Source: Priestia aryabhattai (GTDB lineage Bacteria > Bacillota > Bacilli > Bacillales > Bacillaceae_H). Taken from it: a DNA stretch of 64,000 nt. Under the pieces are notes generated by a model. It had not been told where the DNA came from. It did not search any database and saw nothing but the letters and a program-made list of their open reading frames with translations. Of the stretch, positions 52,837-61,656 are shown piece after piece. The stretch covers positions 620,001 to 684,000 of the forward strand of contig NZ_JAMBOQ010000002.1 in assembly GCF_023715685.1 (NCBI RefSeq), given 5' to 3'. Within the stretch, counting starts at the first letter, position 1. Every line of letters begins with the position of its first letter. Made by a program: the position numbers and the translations under genes.

Positions 52837-54974
52837 TATTTACCTACTTTTGTAACGATCGCATCTCCGTTTTTTCCAACTCGGACAGTGGCAAAATGAG
52901 CTTCGCTTTCCACTTTGCTGCCGGTTCCTTCTGGAATGAAGTAATGCTCAATTCCGTAATGAATTCCCCAGTCATGATAGCTGCCCGTAATGACAACGTT
53001 TTTCCCTTTAGAAGTGTACGGCTTATTCCATTCATCATCCGCTTGATAGATTTTTGCATATTCATATACGCCTTGTTTGTTCGGGCGAAGAACAAGTTTC
53101 ACTTTTTCGCCGTCTTTTACATGAGGTAACTTAACGTGCGCAATGTCGTAATTCAGCTCAACATAATCGCCTTGCAGCAGTGAGCGCGGATCAATCGGCT
53201 GTAAAGCGAGCTTAATTTCTTTTCCATTTTGAAGAAGCACTTCGTTTTTAGTAAAAATTCCGCCAAGAATAATGAGCTGAACAAGGATGATGACCCATAC
53301 AGCGGTTCGGCTGCGGTCAAGAAACGACGGCTGCGGCTGGTCAGGCGTTGACAGGTCCCATTTCTTGCTTAGGAAAAGAAAGATAAGACCTAGAATAATG
53401 AGCACAAGTGATTTATTAAATAAATCCCACACAAAGTCGTAATATTTCATAGCTAAAAAAACAAACCAGAAAATCATGCCGACAATAAAATCGTATTTTG
53501 GCTCTTTTCGCACCGTCAAAAACAAAAAGAGAGTTGAAATCACAAAAAACACCATGCAGTAAATAATATTTAAGAAAGACGGTTCGCTTAATTCAGTCAG
53601 CGACAGTAAAAAGATAAAAGCAAGAAGCAGCGCCGCTTTTTTAAACGCGTGATGTACCTTTACTGTATACACAACGGCATTTAATAGAAACAAAGCGAGC
53701 AGCACATAATCTAGTTTGATAGTGTTATAGTAAGTAACCGGAACCTTTATTAACAGCAGCCCTTGCACTAGCACAAAAAACAACAGGCGAACGGGCGTAT
53801 GCTTGGTGAACACTAAAAGCGCCATAAGTGCGATAACGTAGATGAAAAACAGAATGTCGTGCACAAAAAAAGAAGCAGCACTGCTAATTAATACGCCCAT
53901 CATTAAAAGCGTATATTTTACCGTTGGAATATCTGCTTTAATCAAATAACATGCCACAATCAACAAAACGCCAATTACAAGCATTCCGTTCGTTGGGTAC
54001 GTTCCTGTAATAAGAGTAACGAGTCCTCCTAAAGAGCTGCTGCCGATTACCGATGCAATGGCTGTAATACCAATTACTGCTATTCGTTTGATCACGCGCA
54101 GCGAGGTTTTTTGTGCTGAAGTGTGGGCGGTGAGCCATTTAACAAACCACACGCTTGCACCAATAAATAAAATCACGAACCCTAAAGCTAAAAACAGCGA
54201 CCATTCAGCGTAGTGTTTAAAAATAAAAGAGAAAAACTGTTCAATTACAAATAAAGCAAATGCCACGATTGAAATGCCTAAAAACGGCTTTTGCGGCTCC
54301 ACTTTTGAAAAATAAAAAAAGGAGCTTAGTAAAAACAGCAAATAAAAAAAAATTAGGCCAATCCGTAAGCTAGAGCTGCCTGCAAAATCTGGCAGGGAAA
54401 GAGTTAAAAAAATGTAGTGAAACAAACCAAACGCTGCATACATTACCACAGGAGACGAGAGGTGTTTCTTTTTTATAATCCAAAAAATAATCAAGTTCAC
54501 AAACGCCATTCCTGCGTAAAGTAAAAGCGTCTCATGTTCACCTCGCTGTGAAATTACGCTGCTTGGTGAAATGAAAAAAGCCATGGTGAATTGAAATAAA
54601 ATAAACGATAACACGTAAAACGGCTGATATTTCGTAAAGAGGCTAAACAGAATAACCGGCACAAGCCAAATTAAAAACAGCCAGTACGATTCAGCGTGCG
54701 TGTTGTAAATTTGAGAAAGAAGCGCAATGCTTAATCCAAATGAAAGAGCGCCAGCCAAAAGCGTCCAGTGACTTAAAAACGCCTGCTGAGGAATCAGCCT
54801 CCGCACCGCAAATGCACTTCCGTAAAACAGCAGCATCAGCCCCACGCTCAGCGCAATTTTAGTATAGCGGTCAAAGCCTTGCCAGTTCGATGCGAAGAAA
54901 TACAGAATGCCTGACAAAACAAGAGCCAACCCCAGTAAATAACCGAGTCTTACGAGCTTTTCTCTCATACCCAA
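52836..54974 (-). CDS. Large membrane protein with GDYXXLXY domain
   Basis: A 712-residue protein with about eighteen hydrophobic segments. The first part (REKLVRLGYLLGLALVLSGI, FFASNWQGFDRYTKIALSVG) is DUF2157-like; the middle is DUF4401-like; the last 150 residues form the extracytoplasmic GDYXXLXY domain, with LQGDYVELNYDIAHVKL, YARIYQADDEWNKPYTSKGK-like and IEHYFIPEGTGSKVE segments. Proteins with this domain are widespread and of unknown function. The ATG has AGAGGAGG upstream. It is a single-gene unit, and its terminator is shared with the convergent small frame. Confidence 0.82.
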   Translation of the reverse strand: MGMREKLVRLGYLLGLALVLSGILYFFASNWQGFDRYTKIALSVGLMLLFYGSAFAVRRLIPQQAFLSHWTLLAGALSFGLSIALLSQIYNTHAESYWLFLIWLVPVILFSLFTKYQPFYVLSFILFQFTMAFFISPSSVISQRGEHETLLLYAGMAFVNLIIFWIIKKKHLSSPVVMYAAFGLFHYIFLTLSLPDFAGSSSLRIGLIFFYLLFLLSSFFYFSKVEPQKPFLGISIVAFALFVIEQFFSFIFKHYAEWSLFLALGFVILFIGASVWFVKWLTAHTSAQKTSLRVIKRIAVIGITAIASVIGSSSLGGLVTLITGTYPTNGMLVIGVLLIVACYLIKADIPTVKYTLLMMGVLISSAASFFVHDILFFIYVIALMALLVFTKHTPVRLLFFVLVQGLLLIKVPVTYYNTIKLDYVLLALFLLNAVVYTVKVHHAFKKAALLLAFIFLLSLTELSEPSFLNIIYCMVFFVISTLFLFLTVRKEPKYDFIVGMIFWFVFLAMKYYDFVWDLFNKSLVLIILGLIFLFLSKKWDLSTPDQPQPSFLDRSRTAVWVIILVQLIILGGIFTKNEVLLQNGKEIKLALQPIDPRSLLQGDYVELNYDIAHVKLPHVKDGEKVKLVLRPNKQGVYEYAKIYQADDEWNKPYTSKGKNVVITGSYHDWGIHYGIEHYFIPEGTGSKVESEAHFATVRVGKNGDAIVTKVGK

Positions 54975-55304
54975 CCTCCTCTTTATATTATGTATATACT
55001 AGCGCATGTTTAAATATTTGGAAATAGAAAGAATGAATGCGTTTTAACAAAAAAATTGTGTAAAAAGGCCTTTTAGTGGCGTGGAAATAACAAGTGAAGT
55101 AGTCCAAAAATCTTGATAAATTGTCAATGGTAAGATAGTTTTGGTTATTTTATCCTGAAGAGTGGGTATTGAACTAAAAACCTACATTATTTCCAAAAAA
55201 TATAAGAAAACATGCCGATGTGCCTTCTTTCTTTATTTGATACGCTATAAAAGGAAATTACTGTTAGAAGAACCAAGAGATAGATATAAAGGAAGTGTCA
55301 TCAT
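54975..55304. other. AT-rich gap before the LXG locus
   Basis: About 330 bases. A TATAAA near 55248 may be the -10 of the toxin operon, but no convincing -35 is paired with it. No small gene seen. Confidence 0.4.
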
Positions 55305-55658
55305 ATGAATGAGATGTTTGTTGCTCATCTGTATACCCAAGTGAAGCAGGCACATGAAGATATCCAGGAGCTTATGGCAAGTAAAAATACATTAACGGAA
55401 GTCAAAGGAGAGCTTGAACGTGCAAAGGGAAAGGTAAAAGAACCAGAGCTCACTTCCGCCACTTGGTCAGGCAGCCTTGCTGTTGGGTTTGAAGACATCC
55501 GTACGGCTATGTTAGACGAATACGATGATTTGCTGACCCGTCAGCTGACGGATGCCATTACGACAATTGAAGCAAAAATCACGGCGCTTCAATCAGATAT
55601 ACAAGGGATGGAACGTGCCATTAAAATGCAAGAAGACGAAGCAAAAGATAAGGTGTGA
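55305..55658 (+). CDS. YwqH-like LXG partner protein (DUF5082)
   Basis: A 117-residue helical protein with long heptad-like stretches (LYTQVKQAHEDIQELMASKN, LERAKGKVKEPELTSATWSG) and a GSLAVGFEDIRTAML centre. It corresponds to YwqH/DUF5082, one of two small proteins encoded before LXG toxins; such proteins bind the LXG domain and help type VII (Yuk/Ess) export. AAAGGAAGTG precedes the ATG. First gene of the locus. Confidence 0.8.
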   Translation: MNEMFVAHLYTQVKQAHEDIQELMASKNTLTEVKGELERAKGKVKEPELTSATWSGSLAVGFEDIRTAMLDEYDDLLTRQLTDAITTIEAKITALQSDIQGMERAIKMQEDEAKDKV

Positions 55659-55664
55659 TGCAAT

Positions 55665-55937
55665 ATGGCAGATGAAATTAAAGTAATAGATGGTGAAATT
55701 AATAGAACGCTTGGTGACCTAAGCGCTGCTGCGCAGCAGTTTCAGGCCCTTTTTCCGTTTCACATAGGAAGCGGACAAGAACTAGCGGTGCTCGATGAAT
55801 TAAATCAGCTTAATCAGCAGCTTCAAACGTTAATTATGGACTACAAGCAAACGCTCCTCGATGATCTTAACGCTACCAAAAAATCCGTGCAGTCCATGAA
55901 AGAAGCAGATGAAAAAGCTGCAAACGCCGCTAAATAA
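55665..55937 (+). CDS. YwqI-like LXG partner protein (DUF5344)
   Basis: A 90-residue helical protein of the WXG100-like size (MADEIKVIDGEINRTLGDLS, LNQLNQQLQTLIMDYKQTLL). It starts six bases after the previous gene and matches YwqI/DUF5344, the second small partner of LXG toxins. It and the previous protein probably form the secretion complex with the LXG N-terminus. A 200-base gap to the toxin gene is longer than usual. Confidence 0.78.
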   Translation: MADEIKVIDGEINRTLGDLSAAAQQFQALFPFHIGSGQELAVLDELNQLNQQLQTLIMDYKQTLLDDLNATKKSVQSMKEADEKAANAAK

Positions 55938-56145
55938 TATTCATATTTTATATAAATCTATTAAAAACAACAAAACAACCTTTCAAACAGCATGAATTTA
56001 GCTTTTAAACAAAAAGGTTTTATCTAGCGGATGATGCAAGCCTTGTAAAGAGGAGCGTCCGCTTAGGTTTAGAAAAATGACGGGCGATTGTTCTTTAACC
56101 GTTTGTTGTTTTTCTACATCGGTACAGCTAGGAGGTTACAGGTTA

Positions 56146-56901
56146 TTGAAAACACTTGATGTCGATGCTTTTCACGAAAATATTCAAGCTATCTTGGACT
56201 CTATTAAAAGTCAAAAAGAACAAATTCAGGGCCTGATTTCACAGGTGCAGGCATTTTCAAGCTTAGATGATGCGTTTAAAGGAAAAGGAGGAGAAGCGAT
56301 TCGGTCTTTTTATGAAACGGGACATGCTTCTTTTTTAACGCTGTATCATTCATTACTCACTTCCTATGAAGCTCGACTAACTCAAATCACACATGCGCTG
56401 CGCTCCTTTGAACCGAGCGAAGACGGCTACATCACGCAGCCGTTTCTACAAGATACTATTCCTGCGCATTTAAATCAAACGAGAAATACAATCGTTTCGC
56501 TTGTCGATCAAGCGAATGCAGCGATCCAAAAAGTAAGTCACATTGCTTCTGTCTCAGCACTTAACGATCAAGGTTTCCTATCAGAAGTAGAACAAGCTAA
56601 AAACAAAGCGGACAAAACGATGAACGATTTAGTTAGTTTTGACGAACAGCAAACGCAGAGCCTTTCAGCCATTCAAGATCAGCTGACGTCTTTAAATTCG
56701 CTGCTTTCTAAAGTGAAAGCTGGGTTTCAAAATGGTTCCATTCAGCCAGGTAATGTAAGTGAGCTGAGCGCTTTGGCGAAAAAAGCGCTGAATGATTCAG
56801 GAGGCGTCTCGGTTTTTGAAACAGGTATTCAAACAACCTTGACAATAAAAGAAAAGCAAGAGAAAGTGATAAAGGAAGTAGGTCTTGAAAAACTAATTTA
56901 A
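56146..56901 (+). CDS. LXG-domain toxin, N-terminal part (interrupted gene)
   Basis: TTG at 56146 follows TAGGAGGT by ten bases and opens LKTLDVDAFHENIQAILDSI, the LXG start. The 251-residue helical domain (about residues 1-210) is the type VII secretion domain that pairs with the two preceding small proteins. The frame stops at TAA 56899-56901, but the same frame continues as LQAMTPAEQLKEIHKLEKTS into the next entry, which holds the linker and toxin. Intact LXG toxins are one polypeptide of 500-800 residues, so this is a nonsense-interrupted gene unless the stop is read through or the halves work separately. Confidence 0.85.
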   Translation: MKTLDVDAFHENIQAILDSIKSQKEQIQGLISQVQAFSSLDDAFKGKGGEAIRSFYETGHASFLTLYHSLLTSYEARLTQITHALRSFEPSEDGYITQPFLQDTIPAHLNQTRNTIVSLVDQANAAIQKVSHIASVSALNDQGFLSEVEQAKNKADKTMNDLVSFDEQQTQSLSAIQDQLTSLNSLLSKVKAGFQNGSIQPGNVSELSALAKKALNDSGGVSVFETGIQTTLTIKEKQEKVIKEVGLEKLI

Positions 56902-56910
56902 CTTCAGGCG

Positions 56911-58455
56911 ATGACCCCTGCTGAACAGTTAAAAGAAATTCACAAGCTTGAAAAAACGTCGCCTTACATAAGAGAAGTGCTAACACAAATTCAGCAGGAT
57001 ACAGCACCTGCTAACATGAAAAAACTAGCGGAACTGTCACCTGCAGAGCAAGCAGTGGAACTTGAAAAAAGTCCATATCTGCAGGCGCTCAACGATTCTT
57101 CAACTGTGGGCATGCTAACGTCTCAACAGATTCTTCAAAACGCTACGGGCGTTGAGGGAATGCTTATGCAGTCGGTGGTGCGTCAGGGTCAGGTTAGAGA
57201 TGTGGCACCTAAAAAAACAGCTGAATCCTTTAATTTTACAGAAATCTGTGAGAACCCTGCGGCTAAAAAAGAAGAAACCGGTATAAAAGCTGTAGTCAAG
57301 GACGTAGGAGAAGGTGCTATAACTTTAGCAAAAGGCACAGTTACGGGTACTAAAGGAGTAGCACAAGACGTTTGGGCCGGTATGGGAGAGCGAGCAGATA
57401 AACGGTACAACTCCTTGTATGACTTTGGAAACTATATAACGATGGGTGGATTTGATGGAGCTGTTGCCTTCAAAGAGGGGTTGAATGAACGAGGGAAAAA
57501 ATCGTTGGATTCACCGTATGACTTTGTCAATCACGCAACAATGGGACTTTTAGATGTAGGAAAGCAGGCACTTAATCCTGAGAAACCTCTCTCAAAAGAG
57601 CACTGGGAAATCAGCATGTTTCTGTTTGCGAGCGTAATTGGAGGAGCGAAACCCGCAGGCGCCGTAAAATCCGTTCCAAAAGTAACAAACGTTCCGCGTG
57701 TACCTGCACATAAAGCAACCAAAACATTAAGTGACATGCGGAATGCCGTCAGTACACAAGCAGCAAGTAATTGGTCGAAAAAGGTATATGAACCGTTTCA
57801 AAAGCAGATCAAACCTGTACTAGATGTGGGGATACCGAGTTTACGTCCTCAACTTCAACTGTCAGGAGTAGGAGAGGTGTTACCTCGACAGACCTTTGGT
57901 GAAGCGTTAAATGGGTTAACGACGTATAAGATTGGACCTGTTTCAAAAGGCCAGTCGAAAGCGTTGGGGAAAGTAGAAAAACCTGGTGGTAAGGCGAATG
58001 TTGAAGGGGTTTATGATCAGGAGGCTGTTGCTAAGAGTACGGGTGAAAATTCAGAAATAGTGAAGTTTACAGAGGAACAATTATCTACTAAACCCCCATA
58101 TTCTAGAGATCCTGAAAAATGGCAGAAAAAAGGTGGAAAAATCGAAATTGGCGAGGAAGGAATATGGACTTATATTGATTGGGATATTCCTCCAAATCAA
58201 GTTTCTTATCCTGGAGGTTTTCCGGACTTTAAATCTGCTGGGTTGGTAAGACAAGAAGTTCCCATAGGTGAATTTAATAGATATGACATTGATTTTGCTA
58301 AGGCTGATGAATTAGCTCCAAATGGACCGAAATTAGATGAAAACACGTGGCACCATCATCAAGATTTAACAACAATGCAAGAAGTTAATAAAGAGATGCA
58401 CAGAAGATTTCGACATATGGGTGGAATGTCATTAGCTAGGAAGTTAAAAGATTAA
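56911..58455 (+). CDS. LXG toxin C-terminal part with WHH nuclease domain
   Basis: 514 residues in the same frame as the LXG part, after one stop codon and ten bases. No good ribosome binding site precedes the ATG, so expression would need re-initiation. Residues 1-110 finish the LXG region; 140-230 form a pre-toxin module with two related segments (NSLYDFGNYITMGGFDG and DSPYDFVNHATMGLLDV); then the linker NWSKKVYEPFQKQIKPVLDV that is repeated downstream. The last 60 residues (LDENTWHHHQDLTTMQEVNK, EMHRRFRHMGG) are a WHH-type HNH nuclease toxin. The SUKH gene behind it is the expected immunity protein. Confidence 0.82.
   Translation: MTPAEQLKEIHKLEKTSPYIREVLTQIQQDTAPANMKKLAELSPAEQAVELEKSPYLQALNDSSTVGMLTSQQILQNATGVEGMLMQSVVRQGQVRDVAPKKTAESFNFTEICENPAAKKEETGIKAVVKDVGEGAITLAKGTVTGTKGVAQDVWAGMGERADKRYNSLYDFGNYITMGGFDGAVAFKEGLNERGKKSLDSPYDFVNHATMGLLDVGKQALNPEKPLSKEHWEISMFLFASVIGGAKPAGAVKSVPKVTNVPRVPAHKATKTLSDMRNAVSTQAASNWSKKVYEPFQKQIKPVLDVGIPSLRPQLQLSGVGEVLPRQTFGEALNGLTTYKIGPVSKGQSKALGKVEKPGGKANVEGVYDQEAVAKSTGENSEIVKFTEEQLSTKPPYSRDPEKWQKKGGKIEIGEEGIWTYIDWDIPPNQVSYPGGFPDFKSAGLVRQEVPIGEFNRYDIDFAKADELAPNGPKLDENTWHHHQDLTTMQEVNKEMHRRFRHMGGMSLARKLKD
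57643..58040 (+). repeat. Toxin linker repeat, copy 1
   Basis: DNA from the KPAGAVKSVPKV-coding stretch to KANVEGVYDQEAV is repeated, diverged, at 59402-59795. It is the constant part that precedes exchangeable toxin tips. Confidence 0.75.
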
Positions 58456-58470
58456 ATGGGAGTGAAATAA

Positions 58471-58911
58471 ATGAATTTAAATGCTTTTGGTAAAGCAACT
58501 GAAGAATCGATTGAAGAATTAGAAGAGTTTTTAGGATTTTTACTTCCGGAAGATTATAAAAAATTTTTAAGTGAATATAATGGGGGGACTTCGAAAGTTA
58601 GGTATAGTAAATTTTTTGTTGAAGAATTAAATCAGGAAATCCCTTTAGATGTCTTGTATGGTATAGGTGTAAAAAGAACTTTTGACTTAAGTGAATGCTA
58701 TGAAGAGTTTGAAGAAGATATGTTACCGAATAGTTTAATAATAGGAGATGATCCAGGTTCAGGATTAATTGTACTTATTACAGATACTGAAAACCATGGT
58801 GTATATTATTGGGATCACTCTTTTTATTTTCCACAGTCTAATGAAGAAGAAAATACATATAAAATAGCTGATAGCTTTAAGGGTTTTATTAATGGATTAA
58901 AGAATCCTTAG
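58471..58911 (+). CDS. SMI1/KNR4 (SUKH) family immunity protein
   Basis: A 146-residue protein with the SUKH start TEESIEELEEFLGFLLPEDY, then KKFLSEYNGGTSK and GLIVLITDTENHGVYYWDHS. SUKH proteins are the common immunity partners of nuclease toxins and would block the WHH domain encoded just upstream (15-base gap). The gene is AT-rich, like many toxin cassettes. Confidence 0.88.
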   Translation: MNLNAFGKATEESIEELEEFLGFLLPEDYKKFLSEYNGGTSKVRYSKFFVEELNQEIPLDVLYGIGVKRTFDLSECYEEFEEDMLPNSLIIGDDPGSGLIVLITDTENHGVYYWDHSFYFPQSNEEENTYKIADSFKGFINGLKNP

Positions 58912-59401
58912 TTACCAACTTTTATATGTTGTAATTAATAATTTAAGAGATTAAGCAAATATACGAAATGAATTATAATGACTTTATAGATGCTAAAACT
59001 ATACTTTACACATGAGAAAGCCAAAAAATGTGGTTTGTAGTTAAAGGTAACAAATATATATGTGAGTGAGTAGAAAATAAAGTGTATTTGCAGTCGAAAG
59101 AAAAAGAGTAGACTATTAAAAAGTGCATACTTCATGAATGGAGTATGATGTGCAATGATAGAATAGAAAAAGAAGTACGAGATTAGGCGAGATGACGTTT
59201 TACTGGGTGATGAATATAAACAAACACCTAGAATAGACATGAAATTAACGAACTCGTAAGTTTTGGTGTAATACTGTTACTATAACACTTACAAATTTAA
59301 TGATACTTAAAAACAGATGAACTTAAAGCACTTGATTGTCTTCTAGACAATAGGTGCTTATTTGCTTTTATTTAACAAACTCGTCCGGTTTACAAATGTA
59401 G
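58912..59401. other. Non-coding gap with a cassette-end terminator
   Basis: About 490 bases, very AT-rich, no gene seen. Near its end AAAGCACTTGATTGTCT and AGACAATAGGTGCTTA (59326-59361) form a terminator-like hairpin that resembles the one after the second immunity gene. Confidence 0.6.
59326..59361 (+). terminator. Cassette-end terminator 1
   Basis: AAGCACTTGATTGTCT/AGACAATAGGTGCTT hairpin with TCT loop and ATTTGCTTTTA after it. Confidence 0.6.
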
Positions 59402-59795
59402 GGTGTGCAAAATCCACAGGTGCCATAAAAGCTGTTTCAAAAGTAACAGAAGTTCGGAGCATATATACACCTAAAACGACCAAAACATGAAATAATAGGC
59501 ATAATGTCGTCAGCCCAAAAGCAGCAAGCAATTGGTCGAAAAAGGTGTATGAACCGTTTCAAAAGCAGATCATACCTTTACTAGATGCGGAGATACCGAC
59601 TTTACGTCCTCAACTGTCAGGAATAGGAGAGGCGTTACCTCGACAGACCTTTGGTGAAGTGTTACATAGGTTAACGACGTATAAGATGGGGAGTGTTTCA
59701 AAAGGTCAGTCTAAAGCGTTGGAGAAAGTGGAAGGGTCAGGTAGTAAGGCGAATGTTGAGGGGATAAATGATCAGGATGCGGTGGTTAAGAGTGA
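59402..59795 (+). repeat. Toxin linker repeat, copy 2
   Basis: Diverged copy of 57643-58040. The identical run GAACCGTTTCAAAAGCAGAT and the shared protein segment LPRQTFGE mark the match. Its upstream part has a stop in frame (TGA in CCAAAACATGAAATAA), so it is no longer joined to an LXG domain. Confidence 0.75.
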
Positions 59796-60171
59796 AGGTA
59801 AATATAATACAGGAACGATGAAACATATTTATCATGGTGAAATTAATAGGCGCGGAAAAGCGGTTGGATATCATCATGAAAGTATGATGGGTGGAAAGAT
59901 TATTCCTGGAACCGAGAAAGAACCTGATAAAAACGGGGTTTATGAAGCCAAAGTCGAAATTGATGGGAAGAGAAAAGTAGCCAAATCAAGTTTCTTTCCA
60001 AAGGAATGGAATCGTGTTGATGTGTTAAGGGCTATTGATGATGCCTATCAAAATAAAAAACAGATTGGTTCTAATAAGTATATAGCTGAGACTTCATCAG
60101 GAATTAAGATAGAAATGTTCTTGAATAAGGACGGCTCAATAGCTACAGCCTATCCATTATATAATAAATAG
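59545..60171 (+). pseudogene. Silent EndoU toxin cassette (no LXG domain)
   Basis: 208 residues from a GTG inside the linker copy: MYEPFQKQIIPLLDAEIPTL, LPRQTFGEVLHRL, then a toxin tip KHIYHGEINRRGKAVGYHHE, KSSFFPKEWNRVDVLRAIDD, IKIEMFLNKDGSIATAYPLY. The His-His-(S/T)...TAYP layout is that of bacterial EndoU ribonucleases. There is no secretion domain or ribosome binding site, so it is an orphan tip that could be recombined into the full-length gene through the linker repeat. The reading frame of the tip itself is intact. Confidence 0.75.
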
Positions 60172-60200
60172 CATTGAAAGCATAGAAGGTGATAAAGAGT

Positions 60201-60536
60201 ATGAAATATTCATATGAATTTAAAAAAGATCCATTAGGTATAACTAGATTAAAACTATCTGAAGAATTAAGTGTATTCTCGGATGTTTTCGAGGATATTT
60301 CAACAGAAGAAGAAGCGGATGAATATATCGGATACATTAAGAAAGTTTTAGAAGGAGGGTATGAAGACTTTGAAATCACGTTGAATGCCACGAGTGTATG
60401 TATAAAGAAAAACGTGACAATAGCTGAGCATCATTATCGAATTGATGAACCTTTCGAGAGTACAATGGAAACTGAGGAATTTTTGGAGTTGATGTCAGTA
60501 TGGAAAGAGAGAATAGCAGAGGTATTCGAGGATTGA
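60201..60536 (+). CDS. YacL-like (UPF0231) immunity protein of the EndoU cassette
   Basis: A 111-residue protein from ATG 60201 (MKYSYEFKKDPLGITRLKLS) with AAGGTG upstream. The start YEFKKDPLGITRLKL, the acidic middle STEEEADEYIGYIKKVLEGG and the end FLELMSVWKERIAEVF resemble the E. coli YacL/UPF0231 family. Its position 30 bases after the EndoU tip makes it the probable immunity protein for that toxin. AT-rich like the cassette. Confidence 0.68.
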   Translation: MKYSYEFKKDPLGITRLKLSEELSVFSDVFEDISTEEEADEYIGYIKKVLEGGYEDFEITLNATSVCIKKNVTIAEHHYRIDEPFESTMETEEFLELMSVWKERIAEVFED

Positions 60537-60557
60537 TAATACTATAATTTAATACCT

Positions 60558-60598
60558 TAAGCACTTGATGGCATATTAGGCAACAAGTGCTTATTTTT
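60558..60598 (+). terminator. Cassette-end terminator 2
   Basis: TAAGCACTTG and CAAGTGCTTA arms with TTTTT after them; resembles 59326-59361 in sequence and position. Confidence 0.7.
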
Positions 60599-60611
60599 AT
60601 GCTAAATATTA

Positions 60612-60960
60612 ATGACTAGCAACAGAATGAAGAATGGTGTTATGCATCCTGCAAAATTCCTAAAGGAGTATCAAGCTAGTATTCATGGAACAGGTTCACC
60701 AGCAAACACACTATGCTACAGTTGTTTCTGGTGCAACAGAGAATCATTTGGATGGAAATATTTCACCAGGAGAAAAACAAATCGGGATTTCGACGTTTGA
60801 TATACCCAAAGAAGGCGATTTTAAGTTTGAATTTAGCGGCTTTAGCAAAAATCGTGGTATTTGGACGTTTACACAAGATGACATCCAACCGGCTCAATAA
60901 GAACCAAAACAAGTCACGTGCGAAGCGTGGCTTATTTTGGTTGAACTCAGCAACAACCAT
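60612..60960 (+). pseudogene. Debris of a further gene
   Basis: The frame 60685-60900 reads THYATVVSGATENHLDGNIS and PKEGDFKFEFSGFSKNRGIW, then ends; this looks like the beta-sandwich end of a secreted or lipoprotein domain (DUF4352-like in style). No start signals exist, and the first part is in another frame. AAGTCACGTGCGAAGCGTGGCTT after it is a hairpin. Confidence 0.35.
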
Positions 60961-60982
60961 GGCACATGAACAAGGCAATTAA

Positions 60983-61656
60983 ACAAATCTAAAATGAAAG
61001 AAGCATGTGAAGTACTGTTCTTTATCAACAAGTATGTCTATGTAAAAGTCAACATACATGTTAGGTTTTATAACATAAATTTCTGAATAATCATTTACTT
61101 ATTCACTTATTTCATGGTATGTTATATGACATAGATATTGTAACTTGCAATATGGACTGAAAATTAGCTGTTGCAATATGTACTTATTTTTCTAAATATG
61201 CACCTGGACGAGCTGGTGCTCTATACATATATATACGTCTATGTATAACTAGTCAAAAAGAATACAGGCATTTCTATTTATAGTGCTGTTTGTTCTTTCA
61301 AATGAGTATAGTTATAGTAGGTGAAATTTTAAAAAAAGTTATTTTGGTTTTTAAGCTGAATTTTTGGAATAGTTTGTTATTTTACCGATTCTTGTTTTGA
61401 CACTTAAAAGTAGGTCTAACAGTTTACTAATAAAAGAAAATGCAGACGGAATTTAATAAGTTTTTTAGAATTTGTGGGCGATTTTCTCACTTTTTTATCA
61501 TTTTTGAATAGTTTATAATCATCAGACAATTATACTGTGATATAGTTATAAGTGAGACAGAAAAAGGTGTGTTCTTAGGTCGCACCTGAATTTTTTTACT
61601 ACGTAAGCAGGAGCGCCTACATCTTTTTACAAATATAGGGGATGAGGAAGGTTATA
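60983..61656. other. AT-rich gap and leader of mqo
   Basis: About 670 bases without a gene. TATAAT at 61514-61519 is a possible -10 without a good -35. AGGTGTG and CGCACCT (61565-61587) form a seven-pair stem followed by GAATTTTTTT, about 60 bases before the mqo start. Confidence 0.5.
61565..61597 (+). terminator. Terminator-like hairpin in front of mqo
   Basis: AGGTGTG/CGCACCT stem (one G-U pair) with nine-base loop and seven Ts. It may end transcription from the toxin region or attenuate mqo. Confidence 0.6.

Noticed and set aside
58935..59240. 101-codon minus-strand frame after the SUKH gene
   Set aside because: AT-rich, Phe/Ser/Tyr-rich random composition and no ribosome binding site; treated as non-coding gap.
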